In this document: one piece after another, positions 48,952 through 59,351 of the stretch
Numbering within the stretch: the stretch's first letter is position 1
Layout of the letters: the number at the start of each line of letters is the position of its first letter
Assembly (NCBI GenBank): GCA_963848825.1
Contig: CAWKFA010000008.1
Coordinates: forward strand, 310,001 to 374,000
Direction of reading: 5' to 3'
Source of the DNA: CAVVSQ01 sp963848825
Lineage (GTDB): Bacteria; Planctomycetota; Planctomycetia; Gemmatales; Gemmataceae
Length of the DNA stretch: 64,000 nucleotides
Position numbers and translations under genes: made by a program
Notes under the pieces: generated by a model
What the model was told of the DNA's origin: nothing
The model's database searches: none
Seen by the model: the letters and a program-made list of their open reading frames with translations, nothing else

Positions 48952-49884
48952 AACGTCGTCCAAGGCCTCGGCAAGCCGCGGAAACCTAAACTCGAAGTGC
49001 TCGTCGCGCAGCCGCTCAGAAATCACATAGCGTCCATAAAGGGCCAATTCCGGGTCCGTCCGCATAAACAAGGGGGCGCCAAGGCGCACCATCCACGAAA
49101 ACGCCGGCAGGCCGAGCGGCATCCCCATGGCGCGGCGAGAAGTGCGCATGAAATCAAGCTGCGATACCGGAAAAGGCGAAGATGCGATGTAGGTCCCCTG
49201 TGTTTGGCAATCATTCAAGGCAAGCTCGAACAAGCGGTTCATATCTGTCTCGTGGATCCAACTCATGCCTTGCGTCCCTGTTCCGACGCGGCCACCCAGG
49301 CCGAAACGCACCAGCGTTCGTAAGCGCGCAATCGCGCCGCCGCCGGCGCCACGGTCACGACCAACGATAAAACTCGGCCGCAGGATCACCGCGCGTTGAG
49401 ACGGCAGCACGCTCGCCCGGTATTCGTCTTCCCAGGCTCGCGCGACGGAGGGGGCCAGGCCATAACCAAAGGGGGAACTTTCCGTGCAAACGACCCGAGG
49501 CGGATCGCCGTAGATATGGGCCGTGCTCATCTGCACCCAAACGGGTGGTGGGTCGTCGAGCGTACGAAGTGCCAGCCCGAGAACTCGCGTCGCTTCGAGT
49601 CGTGAACGGAGAATTTCGTCCTGGTGATCGGGCGTCTTGATGCAATCGACGCTTCGGCCAACAAGGTTGATCAGGCCAGCGGCGCCGTTTAAGGCATGGC
49701 GCCAGTCGCCAAGAATGCGGGCATCCCAGCTTACGTGTCGCCACGGACCGGCAACTTTTGGTGCATGCCGGGACAGAATGGTGACCCGCCTGGCGGCGGC
49801 TGTCAGGTGAAGGGCTAATGAAGTCCCCAAAAAGCCGCTACCGCCGGCGATGACAACTGGGGCGACGCTCGAACTACCCGGCAT
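48943..49884 (-). CDS. TIGR01777-type NAD-dependent epimerase (YfcH-like SDR)
   Basis: A 313-residue SDR protein. The Rossmann loop is VVIAGGSGFLGTSLALHL, followed by RRVTILSRHAP and the family's AALNGAAGLINLVGRSVD. VQMSTAHIYGD and RPSFIVGRDRGAGGGAI are typical of the TIGR01777 (YfcH/SulA-like) group. The C-terminal MSWIHETDMNRLFELAL and the DUF1731 tail LYGRYVISERL..FEFRFPRLAEALDDVL are complete. I start at ATG 49884, where the Rossmann fold begins. An upstream extension to 49968 has no resemblance. The substrate of this family is unknown. It is convergent with the receiver-like gene. Confidence 0.85.
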   Translation of the reverse strand: MPGSSSVAPVVIAGGSGFLGTSLALHLTAAARRVTILSRHAPKVAGPWRHVSWDARILGDWRHALNGAAGLINLVGRSVDCIKTPDHQDEILRSRLEATRVLGLALRTLDDPPPVWVQMSTAHIYGDPPRVVCTESSPFGYGLAPSVARAWEDEYRASVLPSQRAVILRPSFIVGRDRGAGGGAIARLRTLVRFGLGGRVGTGTQGMSWIHETDMNRLFELALNDCQTQGTYIASSPFPVSQLDFMRTSRRAMGMPLGLPAFSWMVRLGAPLFMRTDPELALYGRYVISERLRDEHFEFRFPRLAEALDDVLA

Positions 49885-50068
49885 CTTGGCGTCCTCGGCA
49901 GGGTTCTGTGAAAGCCACTGCCAGAAGTACCGCGAGCATGCCGAGATAATTAACAAGCCTGGTTGCACATCACCTGTCCGCGATCAGGCTGGTTACCGGC
50001 AAAAAACCTTCTAAAGTTGAGATGAGAGGAAAATTATCCAAGTACATCAAGTTTTTGAGGGTTTAAAG

Positions 50069-51128
50069 ATGGCAATGGACGAAGCCAGGCTGAACGCATT
50101 TATGGGCAAGCTGCTCAATGACATGGGAGCGGCGGCGACGGGGGCACTGGTTTTGATCGGCGACAAGCTCGGCCTCTACAAAGCGCTCGCCGATGCTGGC
50201 CCGCTGACCTCAACCGAACTCGCGACGCGGGCCGGCGCCGCGGAACGGTATGTCCGGGAATGGCTGGCGGCCCAGGCGGCAGCGGGATACGTCCAGTATC
50301 AGTCCGACACCGGCAAATATGCCATGACCGCGGAGCAAGCCATGGCCCTGGCCGACCCGCAGAGTCCGGTATTCGTGGCCGGCGCTTTCGAGGTCATCTC
50401 TTCCATGTTCAAGGATGAGCCGAAGATTACCGAGGCGTTCCGTACCGGGCAAGGCGTCGGCTGGCACGAGCATAGCCCTTGTCTGTTCCGGGGCACCGAG
50501 CGGTTCTTCCGGGCCGGCTATGCCGCGCACCTGGTCCAGGAATGGCTGCCGGCCCTCACCGGCGTGCGCGAAAAACTGGAGCGGGGCGCCCGGGTGGCGG
50601 ATGTTGGTTGCGGCCATGGCGCGTCCACCATCGTCATGGCGAAAGCATTTCCCAACTCGAGCTTTACGGGGTTCGATTATCATGGCCCGTCAGTTGAGAG
50701 GGCCCGCAATGGCGGCAAGCGAGGCAGGCGTGGACGCACGCTGCCGCTTCGAAGTCGCCGATGCCAAGAGCTATCAAGGCGCCGCCTATGACCTGGTCGC
50801 TTTCTTCGATTGTCTGCACGACATGGGCGATCCGGTTGGCGTGGCCAGGTATGTTCATGGCTCTCTGGCCGCGGACGGCACCTGGCTCATCGTGGAGCCC
50901 AATGCCAGCGACAACCTCGAAGGCAACCTTAATCCCGTCGGCAGGCTTTTCTACGCCGCCTCGACGATGGTATGCGTACCGGCGTCCTTGAGCCAGGAGG
51001 TTGGCATGGCGCTCGGCGCCCAGGCGGGTGAGGCCCGGCTGCGCGAGGTGGTAACGGCCGGGGGCTTCACGCGCTTCCGTCGCGCGACGTCCACGCCGTT
51101 CAATCTTGTCCTTGAGGTGCGGCCGTAG
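50069..51128 (+). CDS. Class I SAM-dependent methyltransferase with winged-helix domain (one frameshift near 50708)
   Basis: About 353 residues after restoring one base near 50708. The N-terminal 80 residues form a winged-helix dimerisation part (LVLIGDKLGLYKALADAGPLTSTELATRAGAAERYVREWLAA), as in Rv2258c-like methyltransferases. SAM-binding motif I is ARVADVGCGHGASTIVMAKAFP near residue 178, with FTGFDYHGPSVERAR after it. Beyond the break come CRFEVADAKSYQG, YDLVAFFDCLHDMGDP and WLIVEPNASDNLEGN. The substrate is not evident. The gene stands alone with 247 bases before the MetE-like gene. Confidence 0.87.
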
Positions 51129-51375
51129 AGCCGAGCCGTTGCAAATTATAAACCTCCGTCCCCGAAGTTACCCCCAGGTGTGCTGGCCAAGCTCGGGTGT
51201 CAAAGTTCCCTGCACATGCAGCGTCCTACCCGGATGCCCCTCTCCGGCAGTTTTGTAAAATAACCGTTGGCCGATCCATAACCGCCAACTCTGAGGCTTC
51301 CGTCGGTCCTCCATGAGGGCGTTTCCGAACGCTAGGCCCAAGGTCTCCTGCCCAGAGGTCAAGGATTAATAGGCC

Positions 51376-52433
51376 ATGATGATACCGACTGAGCCCATCG
51401 GCAGCATTCCTCGGCCGTTACGTCTGATCGAGGCCGTTGCCGCGACGACAGGTAACGATCCGGCTCTGGAACCCCTCTACGAGGAGGCGATTCGCGACAC
51501 CATCGCGCGTTTCGAAGCCACAGGTTCGCCCGTTATCACCGATGGCGAGCAGCGAAAATATCATAACTTCTTGACGTATTGCGTCCATGGAATGCCCAAT
51601 ACGTCGCCGGACGGCTTCAAGATCCCATTTTCGGCCGGGCACGTGCGGCGCATGCCGCGATTGACGGGCGGGCCCTTCCGTTACCAAAGGCATGCGGACA
51701 GCTATTTGGAAGTGGCGCTTAAATATGCTCACAAGCCGGTAAAACAGGCGGTGATCTCACCGTCGGCCCTGAGCCTCATGTACCCTGGCGCTGAAATTCC
51801 TGGCTATGGGCGCGAGCAATTCGTCGAAGATCTGCTCCGCGAGCATGAAACCGAGGTTCGCAACTGCCTGCGCAAGGGAGCGCACAAGGTACAGATCGAC
51901 TTCACGGAGGGCCGACTGGCGGTCAAGATCGATCCCTCGGGAAATCTTCTTCACAGCTTTATCGATTTGAACAACCTGGCCCTGGCCAGGTTCTCCACGG
52001 AAGAACGCAATCGAATTGGCATTCACACCTGTCCGGGAAGCGACCGCGATTCGACCCACAGTGGCGAGGTCGATTACGCGGCGCTGCTTCCCAGCCTCTT
52101 CGAACTCATGGCCGGGAACTTCTACATCGCGCTGGCGGGCGAGACGGATCGCGTGCGCAGTCCTGAAGATCATCCGCGACCACATGAAGCCGAACCAGAG
52201 GATCTTCGTGGGTGTCGTTTCGCCGATCGACCCGCGCATCGAGTCACCTCACGAGATTCGCGACCGCATCTTCGAGGCCGCCGCATACATCCCCGTGGGG
52301 CAGTTGGGGACCTGTGACGATTGCGGCTTCTCTCCCTTCTGCGACGACACGACGACCAGCCGCGAAAAGGCATTTGCAAAGATCCGGGCGAGCGTGGAAG
52401 GCACCGCGCCTGGCATCGGAAAAACTGGGGTGA
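51376..52433 (+). CDS. Cobalamin-independent methionine synthase-like protein (two frameshifts)
   Basis: About 352 residues of the Meth_synt_2/UROD-MetE-like superfamily. It begins PTEPIGSIPRPLRLIEAV and has SPVITDGEQRKYHNF, HKVQIDFTEGRLAVKID and the metal-ligand region RIGIHTCPGSD near residue 213. One base near 52160 shifts the frame (then VLKIIRDHMKPNQRIFVG), and GQLGTCDDCGFSPFCDD supplies the later cysteines. A second one-base change near 52408 restores the usual end, VEGTALASEKLG, with TGA at 52431-52433. Without it the frame would run on into the histidine kinase. Full-length MetE has about 750 residues, so this is the short C-terminal-domain type, which may transfer methyl groups to homocysteine or another thiol. 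Confidence 0.82.
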
Positions 52434-52435
52434 TC

Positions 52436-55226
52436 ATGGAGCCAAGGGACGACGAGGAAACGCAGCTTCAGGCCGTTGCCCTGCAGAACGCGCAAAGCAT
52501 TCTCCTGGCGCATGGGCGCGCCGAAGAGGCGCTGCGGAAGCAATCGGAGTGGCTGCGGATCACTCTGGCCAGCATCGGTGACGGGGTGATCAGCACCGAC
52601 GCCGAAGGGCGGGTCACCTTTCTCAATGCTGTTGCCGAGACGCTCACCGGCTGGACGCAGGCTGAAGCGGTGGGACGTTTCCTGCCAGACATCTTCCACA
52701 TCGTCAATGAAGAGACCCGTAAGCCGGTTGAAAACCCCGCGCTGCGCGCGCTGAAGCGAGCGCGCCATCGTCGGCCTGGCGAATCACACGATCCTTATAG
52801 CGCGCGATGGCACGGAGCGCCCCATCGACGACAGTGCCGCGCCGTTGCGGGGCGAGGATGGGGTCCCGATTGGAACGGTCCTGGTATTTCGCGACGTCAC
52901 CGAGCGCCATGGCGCGGAAACCGTCAGGGCCATGCTGGCGGCCATCGTCACCTCTTCCGACGATGCGATCGTCAGCAAGACGCTTGACGGCACCATCCTC
53001 TCCTGGAACGCCGGGGCCCAGCGCTTGTTTGGGTACACACCGGAGGAAGCCATCGGGCTGCCCATCACGTTGATCGTCCCTCCCGAGCGGCATGACGAGG
53101 AACGCCTGATATTAGCGCGGCTGTGCCGCGGCGAGCGCGTCGAGCATTTCGAGACCGTGCGCATGGCCAAGGATGGTAGACGCATGGACATCTCGTTGAC
53201 GATTTCTCCCATTCGCAATGCCGAAGGCCGGGTCGTGGGCGCCTCGAAAATTGCCCGCAACATCTCGGCACGCGTCCGGGCCGAACAGGAACATCGGCAA
53301 CTCGTCTCGCTCGTGGAAACTTCGTCGGACCTCATCGGCCTGGCTGCCCTGGATGGCCGCATTTTGTATTTCAACGATGCTGGCCTCAAGCTCCTCGGGT
53401 TCGACAGCGTTGACGAGGCACGCCAAAAATCGCTCCTCGACCTCATCTCGCCCGAATATCAGCCAGCCGTCCAGGCGCAGATGCTGCCCGCGCTCCATGC
53501 CCACGGGCGCTGGGAAGGCGAGTGGTCTTACCGAAACACGAAAACCGGCCGCGATCGTGCCGGTGTCGAAAAAAGTTAGCCTGATTCAGGACAACCAGAC
53601 CGGCGCACCCGTCGCCCTGGCTATGGTCAGCCGCGACATCACCGAGCGGCGACTGGCCGAGGACTCGCTGCGCCAGAGCGAGGAACGCTATCGGCGGGCG
53701 GCCGAGGAAGCGGCGCAGACGGCCGCGGCCAACGCCAAGTTTCGAGCCTTCTTCGAGCAAGGGACCAACTTCGCGGGTGTGCTCGCCCTCGACGGCACGG
53801 TCATCGAACCCAACCGGCATTGTCTCACCGCCTGCGGGTTTGTTCGTGAAGATGTTATTGGCAAACCATTCTGGGAATGCGGCTGGTGGAACCGCTCACC
53901 GGCCCTGATGGACATGGTGCGGAGGGCTTGCCAGGAGGCGGCGGCAGGACGGCTAGTTCGTACGGAGAGCCATTACTTCGTGGCCAGCGGCGAGGAACGC
54001 GTCGTTGACTTGATTCTTGCTCCCGTAACGGATGCCGCCGGCCGCGTCCTGTTTCTGGCCGCCACGGGAACGGACGTCACCGAACGCCACCAGATGGAGG
54101 GCACATTACGCGACACCGACCGCAAGAAAAACGAATTTATTGCCCTGTTGGCCCACGAACTTCGCAATCCGCTCGCGCCCCTGCGCAACGGCCTGCAAGT
54201 GATGCGTCTGGCGGTAGGCGATGCCCACGCCATCGACCAGGCACGCGGCATGATGGAGCGGCAATTGGGCCATATGGTCCGGCTAATCGATGACTTGCTT
54301 GATATTTCGCGAATTAGCCAAAACAAGATGGAGTTGCGGCGCTCGCGTGTGCTGCTAACCGACGTGGTCAGCAGCGCGGTCGAGACGGCGCGGCCCGCGA
54401 TCGAGGCGGCCGGACACGAGTTGACCATCTCGTTGCCCCAGGGACCGATCTTTCTCGACGCCGACCTGACCCGGCTGGCCCAGGTGTTCAGCAACTTGCT
54501 GACGAATAGTGCCAAGTACACGGAGCGCGGCGGGCGCATCTGGCTGGCGGCCGAGCGGCGGGGCGGCGAAGTGGTGGTGTCGGTGAAAGACACCGGGATC
54601 GGCATACCCGCCGAATCGCTACCACGCATCTTTGACATGTTCTCCCAGGTGGACCGGAGCGTTGAACGCTCCACCGGGGGCCTGGGCATCGGCCTGGCGC
54701 TGGTGCGCGGCCTGGTCGAGATGCACGATGGCACTGTAACGGCCGCCAGCCCGGGGCTGGGAAAGGGCAGCATTTTTACCGTCAGGCTTCCGGCCCTTGG
54801 TAAGGAAACGGAGCCCCTGGCGACCGGCACGGCGGCCTTTGCCAGAGGATGGTTCAACCCCACCGGCGCATCTTGGTCGTTGACGACAACCGGGACTCCG
54901 CGACCTCATTGGCGATGATGCTCAGCCTGATGGGCAACGACGTGCGGGCAGCCCACGATGGCATCCAGGCGGTGGAAGTGGCCGAGGCATTTCGGCCGCA
55001 AGTAATTTTGATGGATGTGGGCATGCCCCGGCTGAACGGGCTCGACGCCACCCGTCATATTCGAGCGCAGCCCTGGGGCCACGCGGTGTTCATCATCGCG
55101 CTGACCGGCTGGGGGCAGGAGGACGACAAGGCGCGTTCTCTGGAGGCGGGGTGCAACGGTCACCTGGTCAAGCCTGTCGACGTTGCCGAGCTGGAAAAAC
55201 TCTTGGCGAGCGTGCCGGGACCCTGA
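52436..55226 (+). CDS. Multi-PAS hybrid histidine kinase with receiver (three frameshifts)
   Basis: About 930 residues after three corrections near 52762, 53545 and 54860. ATG 52436 follows the MetE-like stop by two bases. Four PAS segments are seen: ITLASIGDGVISTDAEGRVT, VTSSDDAIVSKTLDGTILSW, LVETSSDLIGLAALDGRILY and FFEQGTNFAGVLALDGTVIE, most followed by DVTER or DITER linkers. The kinase core has FIALLAHELRNPLAPLRNG (His), LTRLAQVFSNLLTNSAKY (N box), VKDTGIGIPAESLPRIFDMF and GGLGIGLALVRGLVEMHDG. A receiver follows with RILVVDDNRDSA, QVILMDVGMPRLNG, ALTGWG and LVKPVD. No membrane helix is seen, so it senses in the cytoplasm. The receiver could instead be a separate gene from ATG 54849. Confidence 0.85.
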
Positions 55227-55231
55227 CAGAG

Positions 55232-57210
55232 CTAACTTCCTTCGCGCAGTTTTTCACCAGGTTCCACCGCTATTTCTTCCTTCGGCGTCGCGATCGCCTG
55301 GGAGCCGTGGACTAGCTTGGGTCCGGAATAGTGGGTCTCGAGCATGGCACGCACTTCGTTGCCGTCGATGACCTCCTTTTCAAAGAGCTTCTGGGACAGG
55401 GCTTCCAGGGCGCCGCGGCGCGCTTGCAGGATGTCGCGGACGTCTTCCAGGGCCTGGTTGATGATGGAGCGCACTTCCATGTCAATCTCGCGGGCTGTCT
55501 CTTCACTGATCTGGCTATCGGATTCCATGAGGGAGCCGGAGAGAAAAGGGTTCTCTTGCGTTTCCGAGAAGAAGATACGGCCCAGCCTGCTCATGCCCAG
55601 TTCCTTGACCATGACCCGCGCGATATGGTTGGCCTTTTTCAGGTCCGACGAGGCGCCGGTGGCGATTTCGCCATAGAAAATCTCCTCGGCGATCGTGCCG
55701 CCCAGCGCCACCTTGATACGGCTCTCCAGCTCGCGTTTGGTCAGGTTGAAGCGGTCATCTTCGGGCCGCTGCAGCACGTAGCCCATCGCGCCCATGCCAC
55801 GTGGAATGATGGTCACCTTGTGAACGGGGTCGGAGTTGGGCAGGGCGCAGGCGACAATGGCGTGGCCGGCTTCGTGGACCGCGGTACGCTCCTTTTCCTC
55901 CGGGAGCATGATGCGGCTCTTGCGCTCCAGCCCAATGGCACCGCGCTCGACCGCCTCATCGAATTCCGCCATCATCACGGCTTTGCGGCTATTGCGCGCC
56001 GCCAACAATGCGGCCTCATTCACCAGGTTGGCGAGATCGGCGCCTGCCGATCCGGGCGTCATGCTCGCGACGTGCCGAAGATCGACATCGTCGCCGAGCT
56101 TTACGGTGCGGACATGAACTTTAAGAATCGCTTCGCGGCCAACGATGTCGGGGCGATCGACCACGACGGTGCGATCGAAGCGGCCAGGCCGCAGCAGGGC
56201 CGGGTCGAGCGTTTCGGGCCGGTTGGTGGCGGCCATGATAATAACGCCGCGATTGGAGTCGAAGCCGTCCATTTCCACGAGCAGCTGCATTGAGGGTTTG
56301 CTCGCGTTCATCGTGGCCGCCGAGGGCGCTGCCGCCGCGCGTCTTGCCGAGTGCGTCGAGTTCGTCGATGAAGATGATGCACGGGGCCCGGCTTTCGGCC
56401 TGGCTGAAGAGATCACGCACCCGGCTGGCGCCAACGCCGACGAACATTTCCACGAAGTCGGAGCCGCTCATACTGAAGAAGGGGACGTCGGCCTCGCCGG
56501 CGACGGCCTTGGCCAGCAGCGTCTTGCCCGTGCCGGGAGGGCCGACCAGCAGGACACCCTTGGGAATGCGGCCGCCAAGGGCTTGATATTTTTCGGGCGT
56601 CTTGAGGAAGTCGACGATTTCGCGCAGTTCGCTGACGGCTTCGTCGATGCCGGCGACGTCCTGGAAGGTGATTTTCATGTCCTTTTGGGCGTAGAGCTTG
56701 TGCCGGCTGCGGCCGAAGCTGAGCGGCGATTGTCCGCCGGCTAACCAGCGAAAGACGAAAAACCCGGCCGTGACGATGGCGAAAATCATAACGAAGGACA
56801 CCAGGAGCGATCCCATGGCCTTGAGAGGCCCTTCCTCGTCTTCCACCACGTAGTTGGGCCCGACCCGTTCGTTGAGGAGCTTGAAGAGCTCGCGGTCGTC
56901 ACCCAGGCCAATGCGGGTGCGAAAGGCGCAGGGCTTCCTCGATTTTGCCAGGCGTGGCTTTGCCGTCCGATACGGCATCGGTGCTTACCATTTCACCGCG
57001 AATGTCCGAGTTGCGTTTGACGACGACCTTTTGAAAATGGACGCCGGGGTCATCGGCTTGCAGGATTTGCATGAGCTCGCCATAGGTCAAGCTCGTGACC
57101 TGAGTGTCCCGATTGACGAACCAGATTACCGATGAGCCCAGAAGCAGACATAAAAAGAGTAAAGGTGTGGTGGAAAGGAGGTTTTTGCGGTCTTTGCCTT
57201 TTTTCTGCAC
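55232..57210 (-). CDS. ftsH: ATP-dependent zinc metalloprotease FtsH (two frameshifts)
   Basis: About 659 residues after corrections near 56926 and 56289. GTG 57210 starts a membrane-anchored protein with helices LLFLCLLLGSSVIWFV and SLLVSFVMIFAIVTAGFFVF around a short periplasmic part. The AAA core has Walker A GPPGTGKTLLAKAVAGEA, Walker B IIFIDELDALG, ATNRPETLDPALLRPGRFDR, and the pore loop FVEMFVGVGASRVRDLF. The peptidase has TAVHEAGHAIVACALPNSDP with the HEAGH zinc motif and LGGTIAEEIFYGEIATGASSDL. FtsH degrades membrane and short-lived cytoplasmic proteins and is usually essential in bacteria, so the two breaks are probably sequence errors. The stop lies six bases from the convergent kinase stop. 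Confidence 0.94.
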
Positions 57211-57468
57211 CGGGGAATCCTCGATGGGTGTTCAGCAGGACGGGTATGCGGCAGGGTCAGATGACCTGAGCCGAGGACGCGCAGGGCAACGTGCGTTTCG
57301 GGCGATCTTCGGTAAGCGCATTCCATTAACTGTAGCGCAAATAGTAGTCAGGTCAAGACTTGGGAGTTTCAATTGTTCGCGGCGCCCCTTGCGCGATGGG
57401 AAAAGACGATAATGTCGGTCCCGGAGGGGATTTACCGGTCAGGCGGGTAAACAGGGCGCGGCCGGATA

Positions 57469-58340
57469 TCAGAATTCGGGGATAACTTTGCCATCTTGCC
57501 GGTCGGCGAGGTGCTGGAAAACGGTCATGTTGATCGCATAGGAGACGACGCGAACGGAACCATCGGCGAAGAGGCCGTTCACTCCCTCGGGATGAATCGA
57601 ACCGACCCAGTAACCTGGGTCGGCGCTCCCTCGTAGTCCTGGCGGGGCCCGGAATCCGTGATGCGCATGACGTCGGGGTCGAAGCCGTCCGCCCACCCGC
57701 TGTCGTCGTACCAGGCGCCGCCGCCGTAGTCTGTGATGCGCATCAGTTTTTCGGAGAGCACCAGCGTATTGGACGTGCCGTCGAGAATGGCCGCGATGCT
57801 TACGGGGCTGTCCATGGTCCCAGTGCGGGTGATCACGTTCATGTACTGGGCGTCCGTCGGCACGGTCCAGGTATCGCCTTGCCAGATGTCGCTGCCGGGT
57901 ATAACGGCGCAATCGTCGCCGAGATAACGCCCATCCGTGGGATTGGTGGTGAGCCCACGCCGGGAAGGGCAGTTATAAATGGCCACGGGATAGAGCCACG
58001 GGCTGGTTTTGCGGTAAAGAGCTTCCTGTTCGATATAAGGGAGGATTTGAAACCCCCAGCTTGCTTGTTGCTTGTGGGGCCCTTCGGGGGTGCCGCCATG
58101 CGTGTAGTTGACCGGGTCCCAGGGAATGGTGCCGCCGCTGGGGAAGACCTTGTAAGTGTCGTGATGGCCCATCAGAGCCAGGCCCATTTGCTTGAGATTG
58201 TTGACACACTGGGCCCGGGCCGAGGCTTCGCGCACCTTCTGTACCGCGGGTACGAGCAGGGCAATGAGGATGGCAATGATGGCGATCACGACCAGGAGTT
58301 CGATCAGGGTGAAGCCACTTGGCCGTCTGGTCTGGTGCAC
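57469..58340 (-). CDS. DUF1559 prepilin-like protein (one frameshift near 57618)
   Basis: About 290 residues. The N-terminus PSGFTLIELLVVIAIIAILI is the pilin-like methylation and membrane segment, followed by VQKVREASARAQCVNNLKQMGLALMGHHD, the DUF1559 beginning. Later conserved parts are GFQILPYIEQEALYRKT, YNCPSRRG and ILDGTSNTLVLSEKLM. In one frame it ends at FIPRE. A one-base shift near 57618 gives GYWVGSIHPEGVNGLFADGS and the usual terminal segment up to 57469, so I extend it. The start is GTG 58340. It is the last of four minus-strand genes (DUF1559, two lipoproteins, DUF1559) that probably form one unit. Confidence 0.87.
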
Positions 58341-58369
58341 CGTTTCTCCTTCACGGAATAGTCAAGGCG

Positions 58370-58783
58370 CTAGCGGGCGGTGAGCTCTTGCCAGCGTGCT
58401 TCATCGACCTCTTCGATACGCGTCGTGGGCAAGGCCACCAGGCGTTTGCCGGCGACTCCTGTTTGCTCATAAATGATGGCGGGGCCGCCGTATTTGTCGG
58501 GAGCGCCCAGGCGCAAATTATAAACAATCACGAACGGCTGCTGGTCGCGGGGCGAGATAAAGATCTTGTCGACGTCCTCGAGTGTGCTGTTTTGCCCGAT
58601 AAAGTCTTTGAATTCCTGCGGCCCCGGCGGGCTCATTCCCTTGTTTTGGCTGACGAACCGACCATATTGCACTGCCAGCAGCTTGAGGCCCGCTTCCGCG
58701 GCGGACGGGCCGCCGCGGCAGGCGCAGCCGCAGAACAAAATTGAAAATACAAGAAGGGTTGCACCTGCCGAAAAACACCGCAT
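58370..58783 (-). CDS. Predicted lipoprotein of unknown function
   Basis: A 137-residue protein with a lipoprotein signal (TLLVFSILFCGCACRGG, cysteine near residue 19). The mature part holds LLAVQYGRFVSQNKGMSPPGPQEFKDFI, IFISPRDQQPFVIVYNLRLG and AIIYEQTGVAGKRLVALPT. This text is familiar from short planctomycete lipoproteins encoded beside DUF1559 genes, but I know no function. It ends 29 bases before the DUF1559 start downstream. A strong hairpin lies between it and the preceding lipoprotein gene. Confidence 0.75.
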   Translation of the reverse strand: MRCFSAGATLLVFSILFCGCACRGGPSAAEAGLKLLAVQYGRFVSQNKGMSPPGPQEFKDFIGQNSTLEDVDKIFISPRDQQPFVIVYNLRLGAPDKYGGPAIIYEQTGVAGKRLVALPTTRIEEVDEARWQELTAR

Positions 58784-58835
58784 GGAAATCTACCTCTTCC
58801 CGCGCAGGAGGACGGACCTGGACTTGCTAGCAAAG

Positions 58836-58871
58836 GGCCCCGGTGGAGCAGGGGAGTGCTTCACCGGGGCC
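58836..58871 (-). terminator. Strong hairpin between two lipoprotein genes
   Basis: A stem of 15 base pairs with one G-U pair (58836-58850 with 58857-58871, core GGCCCCGGTG/CACCGGGGCC) has a six-base loop. On the minus strand CTTTGCTAG follows, only a short T-run. It may be a terminator or an attenuator or mRNA-stabilising stem-loop inside the cluster. Confidence 0.5.
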
Positions 58872-58895
58872 AACCTGGGGAGCGCACTAAAAAGC

Positions 58896-59324
58896 TCACC
58901 CCTCCGGTTTGCTCAGGTCGAGGACGATAAGATCTTCGTTCTGGATGTCGCGCACGATGGCCGAGGTATCGTTGGAAAACATCTGGTTTATGCGATTGGC
59001 TTCCTCGGTACGTTCAAACATCATCACCTGGATGGTGATGCGATATTTTCCGGGAGGAATGCCAGTGGCTTTACGGCCAGGAATGATAAAGGTCGCTTCA
59101 TCCCGTTTTAGATAGTTGGCGGGATACGTATTCGTATCCGTGGCATTCTCGTGGGGAATGAGCACGACCGTGTAGCCGGCTTGCGGATCCAATTTTAAAG
59201 GGACATCCCTGAAGGTTAATTGCAACTTTGGCTTGATCAAAGTTGGACCGGAACCACATCCCATTACAGCCATCAGTAAAAGCGCACCGACGAAGGCCAT
59301 TTTTCGCATTTGCAGCACGGACAT
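58896..59324 (-). CDS. Predicted lipoprotein with beta-rich domain
   Basis: A 142-residue protein with a lipoprotein signal (MAFVGALLLMAVMGCGSG, cysteine near residue 23). The mature part is beta-rich: PKLQLTFRDVPLKLDPQAGYTVVLIPH, ATFIIPGRKATGIPPGKYRITIQVM, and ENEDLIVLDLSKP-like QNEDLIVLDLSKPEG at the end. The PPGKYRI segment resembles the carboxypeptidase-regulatory-like or transthyretin-like planctomycete proteins that follow DUF1559 genes. No enzymatic motif is seen. It begins 27 bases after the stop of the DUF1559 gene, which suggests cotranscription. Confidence 0.75.
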   Translation of the reverse strand: MSVLQMRKMAFVGALLLMAVMGCGSGPTLIKPKLQLTFRDVPLKLDPQAGYTVVLIPHENATDTNTYPANYLKRDEATFIIPGRKATGIPPGKYRITIQVMMFERTEEANRINQMFSNDTSAIVRDIQNEDLIVLDLSKPEG

Positions 59325-59351
59325 CCCTTTGGTTCGAGCGACTTCGAGGAA

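Noticed and set aside
51376..52987. Apparent fusion of a MetE-like enzyme with a PAS histidine kinase in one open frame
   Set aside because: The normal MetE-type end (VEGTALASEKLG and TGA at 52431-52433) appears if one C near 52408 is removed, and a kinase ATG follows two bases later. The fusion is best explained by an inserted base.
54849..55226. A separate single-domain response regulator gene
   Set aside because: It starts within the kinase frame, and the shift lies in a CCCC run. Hybrid kinases of this type normally continue into such a receiver. I keep it as part of the kinase but state the alternative there.
55331..56293. A 320-residue open frame opposite ftsH, and similar long frames opposite lhgO (3410-4111) and the RND gene (30659-31465)
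   Set aside because: They mirror conserved genes on the other strand, show no family pattern, and are expected in GC-rich DNA with strong third-position bias.
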